In this document: positions 53,840 to 64,000 of the stretch, in pieces
How the letters are laid out: the number at the start of each line of letters is the position of its first letter
Position numbering within the stretch: position 1 is the stretch's first letter
Source: Rhyzopertha dominica
Taxonomy: Eukaryota; Arthropoda; Insecta; Coleoptera; Bostrichidae
DNA: 64,000 bases
NCBI GenBank assembly: GCA_025024175.1
Contig: QCXZ01000086.1
Coordinates: forward strand, 12,242,245 to 12,306,244
Reading direction: 5' to 3'
Translations under genes and position numbers: made by a program
Notes under the pieces: model-generated
Databases searched by the model: none
Seen by the model: the letters and a program-made list of their open reading frames with translations, nothing else
What the model was told of the DNA's origin: nothing

Positions 53840-55600
53840 TTATACAATGCAATTATGAAAGCGCTTATCAAAATACATTATGGTAATGATTTGTTTTCTT
53901 TTACAGAGAAAAATTGTCGCAGTAAACCAATTGCCGCCCCTAATAAAAGTGCTGACACCCTGTTTTGGTATACTATGCGTTCCATTGCCGTAGGTCACTT
54001 CACTCACGTGTGATACGGTTTCACTGTTTTTATGCACTGTCACTTCCTTATTATCTACCTTAATAACTATGTTCGGACTCTTATCTTCTACAACAGTGTA
54101 TGGACCTTTAAATAAAGGTTGCAATTTACTCTGAACGTTATTGTTTTTAATTAAAACTAATTCTCCTGCTTTATACGTACTAGCTATACTGGTTTCGTCA
54201 TACCAAACTTTCCGCTTCACTTTTGACTTCATCAAGTTGTTACGAGCATCGTGATTTATTTGTTGTAACCGATATTTTAATTCGAGAGGGCAATCTTTAA
54301 AATTGTACAAAAGATCTTTTGCTTTTGTAATTTTAGAAGGTAAATTGACAGTTTTCCCAAAAACTAACTCGAATGGAGTATATTTTGTCTCCGAATGAAC
54401 AGTATTGTTATAGGCAAAACACCAATACGGCACCCAAGAACTCCACGTATCAGGATGTTTAGCAACTTGCATCCTTAAATAAGCTCCTAAACATTTATGT
54501 GAATTTTCTAAAGCTCCTAATGTTTCATGGTGACAAGCAGTAGAATTTAGCTGTTTTATTTCCAAAAGTTTACAAGTTTCGGTCAATACCGAAGCCAAAA
54601 ATTCAGTTCCTCTGTCCGTAACAATTTCTTCTGGAATTCCATACCGTAAAATGAAATTTTCAACAAAATTTAGCGACTGTCGTGGCTTCTTTATTTTTCA
54701 AGGGATAACCTTCTATGAATTTGCTTAGTTCGCATTGCAATATTTATTATCTAGGAGATCTGTCTCTATGGGTCCTACAAGATCTAAATAAATTTTTTGA
54801 AATGCAGAACTTGCTGTTGTTGTAATTGTCATCGGTTCTTTTAGTGTTTTTGAATGTTTGTACCGCTGACAATTATCACATTTCTTCACAAAATTTTCAA
54901 TATGGTTACGTAGATTACTCAAAAAATAATAACGTTTAATATTATTATACATCCGATTTACACCCGCGTGTGTGGGTAAAATATGAAAATCGTTTAATAT
55001 AATTTCTCTTGTTTCTAAATCATCTATTCTACAAACTTCTTTAATGATAGACAATTTTAAATTGTTTGATTTAATTTCTTTATTAAGTTCTACTATACTT
55101 TTCAGTAACAATGAAGATAACGACTGCTTTTCATCTTTATTATATTTTATGATAGCTAAATGCGGATTATTGTGTCTTTCGCACATATTTTTCAGGTCTC
55201 TCAACGATGCACGTAATGCCAACGTCGATCGAGGATCGTGTTTTAAACATATAAGTTGCAGCTTTTTAGAACCGATTAGGTTATTTATTCTGCAGTCGAA
55301 ATTTTTATCACTTGTATTTGATTCAAATTCTATTGAAATAAGTTTAAATTCAAATGATTCTTTAGGTCGTTTGAATAATTCCACAACGCCAGGTTGATCA
55401 ATCCTGTCGCCCGAAATCGAATTAAAACTCCTATTATCGTTTTGTTTTTTCTGCATAGATCGTGTTATAGCGTATACTGCTTCACATACATTATTACCTA
55501 GGTTTTTAAGTTCATCTGATGTTATAACAATTCGTGATAAAGCGTCCGCAATAACATTATCCTTGCCTTTTATACACTGAATCGAAAAAACGTGAAACAA
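53840..55600 (-). pseudogene. pol: mdg1/412-like integrase and carboxyl region
   Basis: From 55600: CIKGKDNVIADALSRI (end of RNase H), a charged linker, the zinc module HAGVNRMYNNIKRYYFLSNL and CDNCQRYKHS near 54860, then KIYLDLVGPI. After a frame break near 54725 it continues ELSKFIEGYPLKNKEATT, VTDRGTEF (near 54610), the Glu-containing HHETLGALENSHKCLGAYLR, CFAYNNTVHSETKYTPFELV, and a carboxyl GPYTVVEDKSPNIVIKVDN module. The H-x-x-x-G-A-L-E-(N/R)-S-H motif is typical of this clade. The frame 53840-54598 is intact for 252 residues. Confidence 0.88.
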
Positions 55601-56470
55601 TTATCTTCCGCAAAATTTGGATACTGTAATATAGGTGGATTTACAAGAGCTTGTCTTAACGTGTCAAACGCAGTTTGACATTCATGTGTCCAAATAAAAT
55701 CTACGTTCTTTTTCGACAAATAATTTAATGGTGCTGCAATGTGCGCAAAATTGTATTTCCTGTAATAATTCACCATAGCACCGAAACGTTTATATTCGTT
55801 TGCGTCTTTTGGTACTGGATAGTTAAGTATGGTTTCAGATTTTTCTGGATCTGGTAATACACCGTCTGCAGTAATTACGTGTCCTAGATATAAAATTTCT
55901 TTCCTTGAAAAATTACACTTGCTGGGATTTAATTTTAAATTTACATCCCGCAATCTTTGAAAAACTTTGGTGAGATTTTTATTGTGATTTGCTAAATTAT
56001 TTCTAAAAACAATTAAATCGTTCAAATAAATAAAACAACTCTCGTAAACCTACCATGGCTATTGTCATAGCACGAGAAAAGGCACTGGCACTACATTTTA
56101 GTCCCATCGGGAGCCTCTTCATTCGAAATTGTCCGCTTTCCGTTGTGTAAGCTGTATATGGTCTGCTTTCGGAATCAAATTCAATTTGATAGTAACCTTG
56201 AGATAGGTCTAAATGTGTAAAATACATCGCTCCCGAGAGAGAATTTAAAATTTCTGTTATACACGGTAATAGAAATTTGTCATCTTTAAGTTGCTTGTTT
56301 AACATGCGATAGTCTATTACAACTCTCCATTTTTTAATTCCGTTTTGATCTTTCTTTTTCGGAACTATAAGCAAAGGTGCTGACCATTCCGATTTTGCTT
56401 CTTCTATATGTCGTTAGCTAACATCTGGTCTATTTGTTTGTCAACTTCAGCTTTTTGTGATTGTGGTAAG
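55601..56470 (-). pseudogene. pol: mdg1/412-like RT, RNase H excised
   Basis: PLLIVPKKKDQNGIKKWRVV, IDYRMLNKQLKDDKFLLPCI, MYFTHLDLSQGYYQIEF and MGLKCSASAFSRAM. The catalytic region near 56020 is damaged (frame break at YLND-like MNDLIVFRNN). The thumb GHVITADGVLPDPEKSETIL and AAPLNYLSKKNVDFIWTHEC run to FAEDNCFTFF at about 55590. There the RNase H domain should start, but the frame is joined to its very end. Confidence 0.87.
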
Positions 56471-56599
56471 CGATACGGTTTTATGTATGTAGGAACTGCT
56501 GACTTTTGTAAATGAATGCGTTGTTTGTAAACGTTTGTTACTGTAAGTAGATCGTTGTCTAATTGAAATACATCGGAATATTTAACAAAAATTTTTTGT

Positions 56600-56715
56600 A
56601 CTTACTTACCAATAGTTTTATTTCGATTATTACGCAGCGCACTATTATCCTTGTTGAGGTTCCTCTGGAAAATTCTTAACTCCTCTAATAGTCTTTCGAA
56701 GGATTCTGACATCGG
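56600..56715 (-). pseudogene. gag: Gag stub of the mdg1/412-like element
   Basis: A frame beginning MSESFERLLEELRIFQRNLN near 56713 runs about 36 codons and is then followed, after stops, by the protease-RT linker (VQKIFVKYSDVFQLDNDLLT, IHLQKSAVPTYIKPYRLPQS). The rest of gag and the protease are deleted. Start and family assignment are by position only. Confidence 0.45.
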
Positions 56716-56814
56716 GCGAACATTCGGAGCTTGGAGCCACTTACGAAACTGACTTAACTCACTTTTTACTAACTAGCGACATACACACACTCCTGGGGTT
56801 GTTCGAAACACTAA

Positions 56815-57065
56815 TCAGCTTGCTACACCTCCAAACGGTCTGCTTTGCTGCAAGTCACACCGTAAAACCTCTTTCCGGATCATCCGTCGGATTATTTCTT
56901 TGCAATATTTCACTAAAATGATTGCAAAAATTAATTTGACGGCCACAATTACCACTATCAACATCCACTCGGTTCTGGTTAGGGGGTTACTGCGGTGGCT
57001 ACATTCTCCCCAGTTCCAGCTGCTTGCACAATAATTTCTTCTTGTTTTGATTGCTTGGTTCCCAT
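56815..57065 (-). pseudogene. Leader ORF: small myristoylation-type, single-pass membrane protein
   Basis: The ATG at 57065 gives MGTKQSKQEEIIVQAAGTGE and stops at 56979 after 28 codons. A shift of one base in the C5 run just before the stop opens a second frame to 56815 with EWMLIVVIVAVKLIFAIILV (membrane segment), then KYCKEIIRRMIRKEVLRCDL. Gly2 and Ser6 fit an N-myristoylation signal. The whole would be about 80 residues: lipid anchor, acidic linker, one membrane segment, basic tail. It lies between primer site and gag. I do not know a named function; whether it is one frame or two overlapping frames is uncertain. Confidence 0.6.
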
Positions 57066-57126
57066 CTTGACGTTTTTGTTTTCCTCAAGAATTCTCACTA
57101 CATACTTCCTCAAATCACTTGGCTCG

Positions 57127-57144
57127 GAGTTGGCAGGGTCGCCA
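57127..57144 (-). other. mdg1/412-like primer-binding site
   Basis: Minus-strand TGGCGACCCTGCCAACTC directly after ...CATTACA of the 5' LTR. It resembles the TGGCGACCGTGAC site of 412-type elements. Confidence 0.75.
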
Positions 57145-57454
57145 TGTAATGTTCGGGGTTGTCGATAAAATGATACTCCTCCCGTCGTCTATCACTCCCT
57201 GATTTATTGAATCTTTTTCGTTACATCAGGCCGGGCTTGATACCTCGGCTTTTGCTTTACAATCATTGATTACAAAAACCCGAAAAACTTGCTTACTCGC
57301 TAAGACTAGGTATTTCATACCTCCGTTGCACTATCGTCAGCAACTAACGTGAATGACCGCTCGATACATTGCACTCGGTATGTTGAAATGACTTATGTGC
57401 CGAAATATTTATTTATTAAGCATTTTCTTTTGGAATATACTTGCTTACACTACA
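57145..57454 (-). repeat. mdg1/412-like 5' LTR
   Basis: Plus-strand TGTAATGTTCGGGGTTGTCG...CTTACACTACA, 310 bases. Confidence 0.9.
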
Positions 57455-58515
57455 TACTGTTAATAAAACCTAATACCGCAACAAAGACACTTTGGTTTTT
57501 GAATGAAATTTTCGGTGCAGTCAATGACTATTCTCACATTTTTAAACTGCTGAAAACACACTGGCATATTTTGTTTAATTTCTTCAGAATTTGGTAATCT
57601 AATGGTATGAGAAAGTATTTTACTTAAAACTGGTAACAATCCACAAAAGTAATTTTATGCAAAGTTCTTCAGAAATTCCAAACAATACAGAACGTGTCCT
57701 ATAAGAAAGATCACATTTCAACTTTGTGAATAATAGCACGACGCGCTCCTTAATGCTTAATCTATGACTTCTTTCATCAATGTAGTGGCACTATACAGCT
57801 TCCACAATAGTCTCTAAAAGCTTCAAACTGCAAATCCTTGTAAAACTACTAACAGCACTATCGGTTGTCAGCAAATCAAATAATGTAGATATTTTTGGAG
57901 TGTTCACTTAAACTTGAAAATCACGGTAGCTTTTAGGGCCATCATAGTTGGGCTGTTCTTTTAAAAGTTGTAAAAGGCCTTCAGCAGCTTCCATTTCATC
58001 GGATACATAACTAGTGTGATCCTCAATTTCATTGTTACATGAACAAGTTTCTGACGGTGTTCCTTTGTTTGCATTTCTTCCGCTGATTCTAAGACTTCGA
58101 CTGGAAACCCCAACCTTTGCCTTAGATGCAGGCACTGCAGATACTGGCAAGTTCTGCGAAGGGACAGCATTCAGCTTAAATTTTCGTCTAGAAGAACTAC
58201 CATGTATAACACTTGATAATTAGTAGGTACTTATCGGACAGAAAATGGAAATAACCGTTTACCTTTGGGATAATAATCACTTTCAGTGAAGTGCAGCGGA
58301 TAAACAACCATATATTTGGCTACAGGTTTTCCAATTCTTAATTTTAGTATCCAGGTTTTTCGTCGGCAAATACGTTATGTACTGCCTAACGAAGTTTGAT
58401 ATTTCTCGTACTGCTTTCCAGCTTCAGGATAGTAATGAAAATTAAGTTCGGGATTCTTCTTTGCCCACGACGAGCATTGGGGAACCGAACAATAAGCATT
58501 TTATGTATTGCTCAT
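57455..58515 (-). pseudogene. THAP-domain/DDE transposase, amino part
   Basis: THAP zinc-finger start at 58515: NAYCSVPQCSSWAKKNPELN then FHYYPEAGKQYEKYQT (frame break), KTWILKLRIGKPVAK and VVYPLHFTESDYYPK. The third zinc ligand (Cys in the usual VCxxHF) is Tyr here. A GT donor follows near 58265. Next come a Ser-rich linker and the helix LLQLLKEQPNYDGPKSYRDF. Then LSKILSHTIRLPNSEEIKQN and VRIVIDCTENFIQKPKCLC, the first catalytic-Asp region of DDE_Tnp_4, running to the mdg1-like insertion at 57455. THAP domains bind transposon ends. Confidence 0.8.
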
Positions 58516-58530
58516 GTTAGGTTATTCTCG

Positions 58531-60395
58531 ATTATTGGCTACGACACACACACTGAGCACTATAATGATTCAATAATTTAACAATGAATAACAATTGTTA
58601 AATGATGTGATTCTTTTTACAGTTTACGCTTTTACTTCTTCTAACTAGGCGAAATACGAAACTAACCTTACAACAATGTCGGTTCACAGCGTTACTAATA
58701 ACACCGCCAGAGGCCGTAACGCCTATTTTCTTTTTTATATAGAACTAGCCGTGACCCTGTTTTCGTGACGTCACAACTGGAGATGCTCGACTGCAGCGCT
58801 TGGCTCGGCGTTTGTATAGAGAGTTAAACAATTTAACAAATAATTACGGGTTTAATTACTGCTTATAGTACTTACCTAGAGAGTAGACATTACCAGAAAA
58901 GATATTAGATTATAGACTACCGGTTAATAACACATAAAGTATAATAAATAGAGGAGAATTCAACTTCAATGTTTTGTGCTTAGCCTTCAGAACATAAAAA
59001 GCGTAACAACTAACTACAAGTGTAATACCTGATAAAGGTACAAATGCAACAGAAAATAAAATATGTAACTAACTAATGTAATAAAATATCTACTACTATT
59101 AAGAAACAACGTAGAAATGAAAACAAAATAAATTTACTGGCTTTTGAGATTCTTCACAGATCTTTTGTGCTTTGGCTGTTGCATAGATTGCATAATAGAA
59201 TTTTTATTTTTTGAATAATTGTTTAATAGGATATTGGTGAAATGTAAAATGCAATTTTTGGCTAGTTTGTACCTATCTAAATCACAAGTGTTACAATGAT
59301 TGAAAGTTATATTTTTATAATTTATAATATACAGGGCTAGGGTATGTAAAACATTATTTTAATACTTGGACTTTAAAAAGAAGGTTTCAAATCTGTCACT
59401 TATTAATACTTTGACACTAACAATTGATTAGCAATGATATTGACATCTACATCAGTGCATTTTGGCATTTAATTTTCTTATTTGTAGCTCTTGCTGTATA
59501 ACCAGCTATGTATATTAATATTCGTTTTTCATTTTCAGTGACTTACTCTTCATTTGTCAAAATTAGTATATCAAGGAATATTTCATCATAGCTCCTATCA
59601 CTATTACAGTAGTCCGCGTGTCGTTGTTAATAAAAAGGTCACTCAATGTAAATGTGTAGTAATAAAGTAGTAAGCGGTAAAGCTCTGCAGCTTATATAGT
59701 GAGTTTTTATCTGAAAGGTTTTACATGTTTACTGGAACAGTAAACTACTAGTCAAGTACAAGTACTGGTGCTATGGAAAAAGCAAGGGCTTAAAAGCATA
59801 TTATGAATATTAACTGCATATCTATGCAATATCCCCAAAAACAACGAAAATATTTACTGGATAACTACATATTGGCCCTAATATTCACGCAACACTTGAA
59901 GCCTTTGTAAGGATAAGAATCAGACAGAAGTTTGTCATTTGTCGCATCACTTACTTAACGTTTCGCTTAAAGTTTCTCGTTTTATAATTTATGAATTCTA
60001 ATTTTACAATACCCGAAATTGAAACATGTACTTTGAGGTTGGATTCCGTTTTTTTTATCAACAATTTATATCAACGAAAATTTTAATTCATCAAAGATAA
60101 TAATTTGCAGGAAAGGCAATGCTTTTAGTTTAAAAACCTTTCATTTATACGTTTGATGAATAACTTGAATTACTTGAATAAAAATTATTAATTTGTTTGT
60201 TTCGAAATGTAAGCACAACGCTTTTATCGAACTAACAAAATAATTCATTAAACATTTTTATTCGGTTTAGTTTGCAGAACGAATAAAAAATTGTTTGATG
60301 TAAATTCAAGAAGCATTAAATGAATGTTTAAAATTGTTAGTTTTTGAAATCGGCGTTCCATAGCGCACAGTGATGTAATAGATAGCATCAATGTA
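58531..60395. other. Unassigned 1.9-kb AT-rich region
   Basis: 58690-58830 is GC-richer and may hold the outer end of the THAP/DDE element, but no partner terminal repeat was found. The remainder is AT-rich with no recognisable ORF. Confidence 0.4.
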
Positions 60396-61340
60396 TCATA
60401 GTGCCGTCAGCTTCAGCAGACTTAACAATTTTAGTTTGCGCTCAGACTCTAGTATTTGCACAACCGAAATATGATAATTTCCACCCGACATCAATCTATA
60501 CTGTCCAAACCGACTTTCTGAGTCNTCAGTTTGAAATTTTCTGAGTAAGATGTAGCAAACTTCAAGTCGTCTAACAAATAACTCCACATTTCTATAATAG
60601 ATTTACAGGTATGAGCCAGAGAAAAAGATGTTTGATGTGTCAGTTTTGCGTTTCTGGGTAAAATGGACTCTCCTTGAATTGCTAAGTTCTCCCACAGTGC
60701 TAACCATTCAACAAGGTTTTGTAAAGATATGATATTTTTGTCAGCGCGTGAATCTTTAATGGGATCGTAGTGTGTATCACGAAAACGCGCACCTTTAAAT
60801 TGGGATTTGCAGTTCACAATTTTCCACCAATTAGATATTAAATTTAAAAATTTTATTGTTCCATCAATCACCGGCATTTCAGTGTTCTTTAAGTGCTGCC
60901 ACATTTTTTAACATTCTGTCTCTCAATAGCAGTTGGAAATAGTACTTTTTTGGAAAGATTAGGTGCATAAATGTTTTTTTAGGTCGTTCACGCAGGCCTT
61001 AATTACTGTCACTTCAGGCGGATTCACACAAGTTTGCATATCACTCTTTATAACGGGCCTAATAAATGTTTGACAACGATCCTTCTGACTAAACCAATTA
61101 TTTCTTATTAATTTAAAAGTATGAACAGTATCGAATAAAACGAATACTTTTTGGTGGCTTGCAAATGGGCTTGCGAAAAAATTTTGAATTTTATCACCAC
61201 GTAATGAACACGTAATGTTAACAGAATTGTTATCAGATATGATAGCAATGACCTAAAATCCAACGTTTGTCAATACCTTTAGTATTTGCAATGTCAGTTC
61301 CTCAAGTAAGTCATATTTTAAAGTAGAAATTGGATTGACG
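60396..61340 (-). pseudogene. P-element/THAP9-like transposase fragment
   Basis: Minus strand from about 61340: ISDNNSVNITCSLRGDKIQN, then VFVLFDTVHTFKLIRNNWFS (the FDxxHxxKxxRNN block of P-type transposases), KACVNDLKKHL, TIKFLNLISNWWKIVNCKSQ, LAHTCKSIIEMWSYLL, and finally KFQT..SESRFGQYRLMSGG with NYHISVVQILESERKLK. Several stops and frame changes (near 61240, 60950 and 60520) and one ambiguous base break it. The amino THAP domain is not found. It is clearly a P/THAP9-family remnant. Confidence 0.82.
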
Positions 61341-61344
61341 GTAA

Positions 61345-63376
61345 ATATAAACATGCCAAACTCAAAAGATGATCTAACGGGCAGAACTAGCGTGCCTTCA
61401 ACAAAAAAAGGTAAGTACGTACAGTCAATATGGAAACTCCAAAGTAAGTAAACCTTTGATAGTGATGATCCCTAACAAAATTTGATAACAATTATAAAGT
61501 GAAATTTTAAAGTTTAGTTGAAGTTAACCGAAAAAAAACCAATCTATACACACTAATGTTCAAAAGCTTAATCCTAAAATGGACTAAACTTGTAGGCAGA
61601 CTTTATGGCAGAAAAAGGGAAAAAACTTACACTACAGCAAAAATGTGCTAAAGGCACTACGAAGCAAATAGGGTCACCCGCTACAGCTGTAAGAGGCGTC
61701 TTGTACAGGGTTAACACGCTTCGCTTAAACACAACTATTGAGAGAAATATTTGCTATAACTACCTACAGCAACAACAAAAAAAGACACAAGGCAAGCAAG
61801 AAAGAGAAATTTTTAAGCACTAAGCTCTGGTGCACTGGTCCGGTACTGCACATGTAACATGAGTTTGACGGCACCGGCAGCAGGAGCGATCAACGAAATT
61901 AACCCGAAAATATCAACTAGCGTTACTGCAATTTAATGCAAAACTGAAACTCGCCCTACAGCTGGCTAGGTCAAACGTCACTTCGATGTCTTTCTTAGGG
62001 AAGAGTAAACAAATAATTACTGAAAATGTGCTAAAAACCACCAACAAATTGTCCTAAGTAATAATCTTATCTGTTTCCACTTTGAAGGAGATGGGACAGC
62101 AATATGGCAATCCTGGTGAATCCGGAATTTACACTGGCTTACTTCCGGAGAGGCCAAGGTCCTGGCTATAAGGAGGTTTCCTGGAGTTTACTATTCCCCA
62201 ACCAGATGCAGAAAATGGCTTGAAGGTTCAATTGTAGGTAAGATTTATGAACCCAGAAAAGCCCAGAAAAACTGGCCTAAAAATACATATACTAGTAAAC
62301 GACTCTTCTCAGAAACATTTTATGCAAGAAAAATGGGTGCTTTTGAAGAAAAAAACAAGAATTTGGCTTCAAATCCCTGAGAGATCAGGAAAAGTTCAAG
62401 TTAACGGCACTAACTAATCCCACATAGGCCTTCCAACATAAAGTACTTATGTTCGGAAACAATATTATAGTGCACGTTCCACAGGTAATCGAGATTGCGG
62501 CAAAATTTTACGATAGCCAAATACGGAATAACAGAATGTTGCAGGTAAATCATCAAATAGAGGTCAACAGCCTAGGGTCTTTTAAATTTTTAACAACCAG
62601 ATGATAAGACCAACCTTGAATGAGAATTGGCCAACAGATGGTAAACAATAAGTTTCAAAATATGTGGGAAACAGATGAATCTACCAGGCAGGATATTTAA
62701 AGTAAAATACTGCTTTTCCTGAATGTTTACTCCAGAAGAAGAACCAATGCCTTTCTTAACATAATTTCACAGTCGACAATGCTATACAGGAGAGATATTA
62801 GATCTCCAACCCAGGCAGATAGGCAGCTAAACTAAACGGCGTAGATCTGCAAAACCCTGCTGAACAACTAACTGTAACAGCCTAACCATATCTTTGCAAT
62901 TCGAAAACACAGATGATATTTAAAATTATCTCTGTGGATAGTTTCTCGGCACTAGGAAAGCGGAAAACAGTAACGTTGCTTCTTCATCATAATTACTTTT
63001 ACATAGTGGAACGCAGCACAAGTCGGCATATTTCTAAACTAAATATCTTGAAAACAATGCGGATTTAACTGGCAAACGCTTGCATACTGTAATGTTGAAA
63101 AGGATGACTCAAATCAGTACACATTATTAGAAGGTAAATGAATTAACCAAGTTGCAGACGAGGTATTACATCTTCAGTTGTGTCGTCACAACGCGGGTGG
63201 GGATGAATGTCACTGCTAGTTCTATCGGTAGGCTACGCAATATTCTATGAGTTTTTACATTGCAAAGACCTGAAATTGCCTAAGCTGAGAACTTCGCTTA
63301 AGACTCGAACTAAAGTAATTGTATATATTTCGGGATGCAATATTTGGCATGCATAAGATGCGCATAAATGGAATGA
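61345..63376. other. Unassigned 2-kb region
   Basis: There is no convincing gene. A 72-codon plus frame at 61605-61823 (Lys/Gln-rich, MAEKGKKLTLQQK start) has no recognisable domain. Codon content of the rest does not suggest coding DNA. No terminal repeats were found. Confidence 0.4.
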
Positions 63377-63379
63377 ATG

Positions 63380-64000
63380 GCAATGAATAGCATCATTACA
63401 GAATTATGTTTTCCCATCTTTACATTTGCCCCGTCGGAAGCAAACCCGATTATTTTTTTTTCGTGTGGTATATTATTGTTTTTAAATACCTCTACGACGT
63501 TAGTGTATAAAGTATTAGCATTTGCAGCAGCCTTAAGCTTTACAAGTGCAAAAAATGATTCTCGGACATACCCGTTTTTTTAGAAACCTCACAATAAGCA
63601 GAGGTGCTTGTCCGTAGACCAGTCCGTGGATTCGTCCACAATAAGCGAAAATTTAGTGCTGCGTAAATCACTGCACAGTTTCCTAAATGCTACTGCCCCA
63701 GTTACGCTTCTCATAATAGCTGTAGTTTTAGTTCTGAANGTNTATCCATTAATAAGAAACCTTTACGTTTTTTTTTAAACTAAGGATGTACTTTGCTTTT
63801 TTGTCACTAACTTCCTTGCTGAGGATGTACTCGCAACAAACTCAGTGAGTGGAGCGCACTTTTGTGGTATTTTTAGTTTTTCTTTGATATTTAGAATTCC
63901 CGTATTTAATTAGGGAATCTTTACCATTTACGTCGTTAACGTCTTTACTGCAGATTTTGCACAAAGCAAAGCTTTTTTATTGCTAGTTAACCATCCTTTA
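63380..64000 (-). pseudogene. hAT transposase fragment, ZBED/ZMYM-like, running off the window
   Basis: Minus strand from the right edge: a degenerate zinc-finger/linker region (EFVASTSSARKLVTKKQST), SVTGAVAFRKLCSDLRSTKF, SLIVDESTDWSTDKHLCLL (first catalytic-Asp region), then FFALVKLKAAANANTLYTN, VVEVFKNNNIPHEKKI and GFASDGANVKMGKHNSV (second Asp region). Stops occur near 63590 and 63760, and two ambiguous bases near 63740. It is a different hAT subfamily from the element at 16.5-19.8 kb. Confidence 0.82.

Larger units (their letters stand above)
53415..57454 (-). mobile_element. mdg1/412-like gypsy retrotransposon, internally deleted, 4.0 kb
   Basis: LTRs of 312 and 310 bases (53415-53726, 57145-57454) flank a minus-strand leader ORF, a gag stub, RT, integrase and a tail. 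The primer site TGGCGACCCTGCC next to the 5' LTR resembles the tRNA-Arg-type site of mdg1/412. Most of gag, the protease and the whole RNase H are missing. The flanks support an AGTA/GTAT 4-bp duplication with one base of ambiguity. The insertion splits the THAP/DDE transposase. Confidence 0.9.

Noticed and set aside
61605..61823. 72-codon Lys/Gln-rich plus-strand ORF
   Set aside because: No domain, no conserved neighbour, composition typical of A-rich DNA.
1..64000. Host protein-coding, tRNA or rRNA genes
   Set aside because: Every recognisable coding domain belongs to a transposable element; no tRNA cloverleaf or rRNA core was recognised by eye.

Overview
The window is eukaryotic, AT-rich and intron-bearing, and almost every recognisable coding stretch belongs to a transposable element. 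The mix (errantivirus-like gypsy with env, mdg1/412-like gypsy, BEL/Pao, DIRS, Penelope-like, jockey-type LINE, PIF/Harbinger, piggyBac, hAT, a Sola-like DDE element, THAP/DDE and P/THAP9-like transposases) points to an arthropod, very probably an insect. I cannot name the species. I found no convincing single-copy host gene, rRNA, tRNA or CRISPR array.

Layout. 1-5.2 kb: non-coding DNA with a run of fold-back (inverted-repeat) elements, the largest 2.3 kb. 5.2-9.2 kb: head-on fragments of a jockey-type LINE and 17.6/297-like gypsy pol (both minus), then a plus-strand gypsy remnant and LTR-like DNA. 9.2-13.25 kb: a nearly whole PIF/Harbinger element (15-bp TIRs, CTA duplication) carrying a MADF/Myb-like gene and a convergent DDE transposase, both with readable introns. 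13.7-15.0 kb: a short TTAA-flanked element. 15.6-19.8 kb: an errantivirus fragment (integrase end plus env start) abutting a hAT element, which is itself interrupted by a gag-protease mini-retroelement with 141-bp terminal direct repeats. 22.1-23.9 kb: a DIRS-type gag/RT remnant. 23.9-32.4 kb: an errantivirus-like provirus (minus) that lost its integrase and the front of env, and whose env tail is interrupted by a 3.0-kb Sola-like transposon with an ATAT duplication. 32.4-33.5 kb: Penelope-like RT and a hammerhead-ribozyme-like motif.

33.97-58.5 kb is one nested stack. The base is a THAP/DDE transposase gene on the minus strand, now in three pieces (33970-34014, 53011-53414, 57455-58515). A gypsy provirus with env (34015-53010, ATAT duplication) separates the first two pieces; an mdg1/412-like element (53415-57454) separates the last two. 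Inside the gypsy provirus lie a piggyBac element (34756-37340, TTAA), a solo LTR (42182-42663, ATAG) and a BEL/Pao element (46014-51880). Removing these leaves a gypsy element of about 10 kb. The mdg1-like element has a leader reading frame for a small protein with an N-myristoylation-like start and one membrane segment.

58.5-64 kb: mostly unassigned DNA with a P/THAP9-like transposase fragment (60.4-61.3 kb) and a second hAT (ZBED/ZMYM-type) fragment running off the right edge. Nearly all coding regions are decayed by frameshifts, several of them in homopolymer runs. Decay and assembly error cannot be told apart from the sequence alone.
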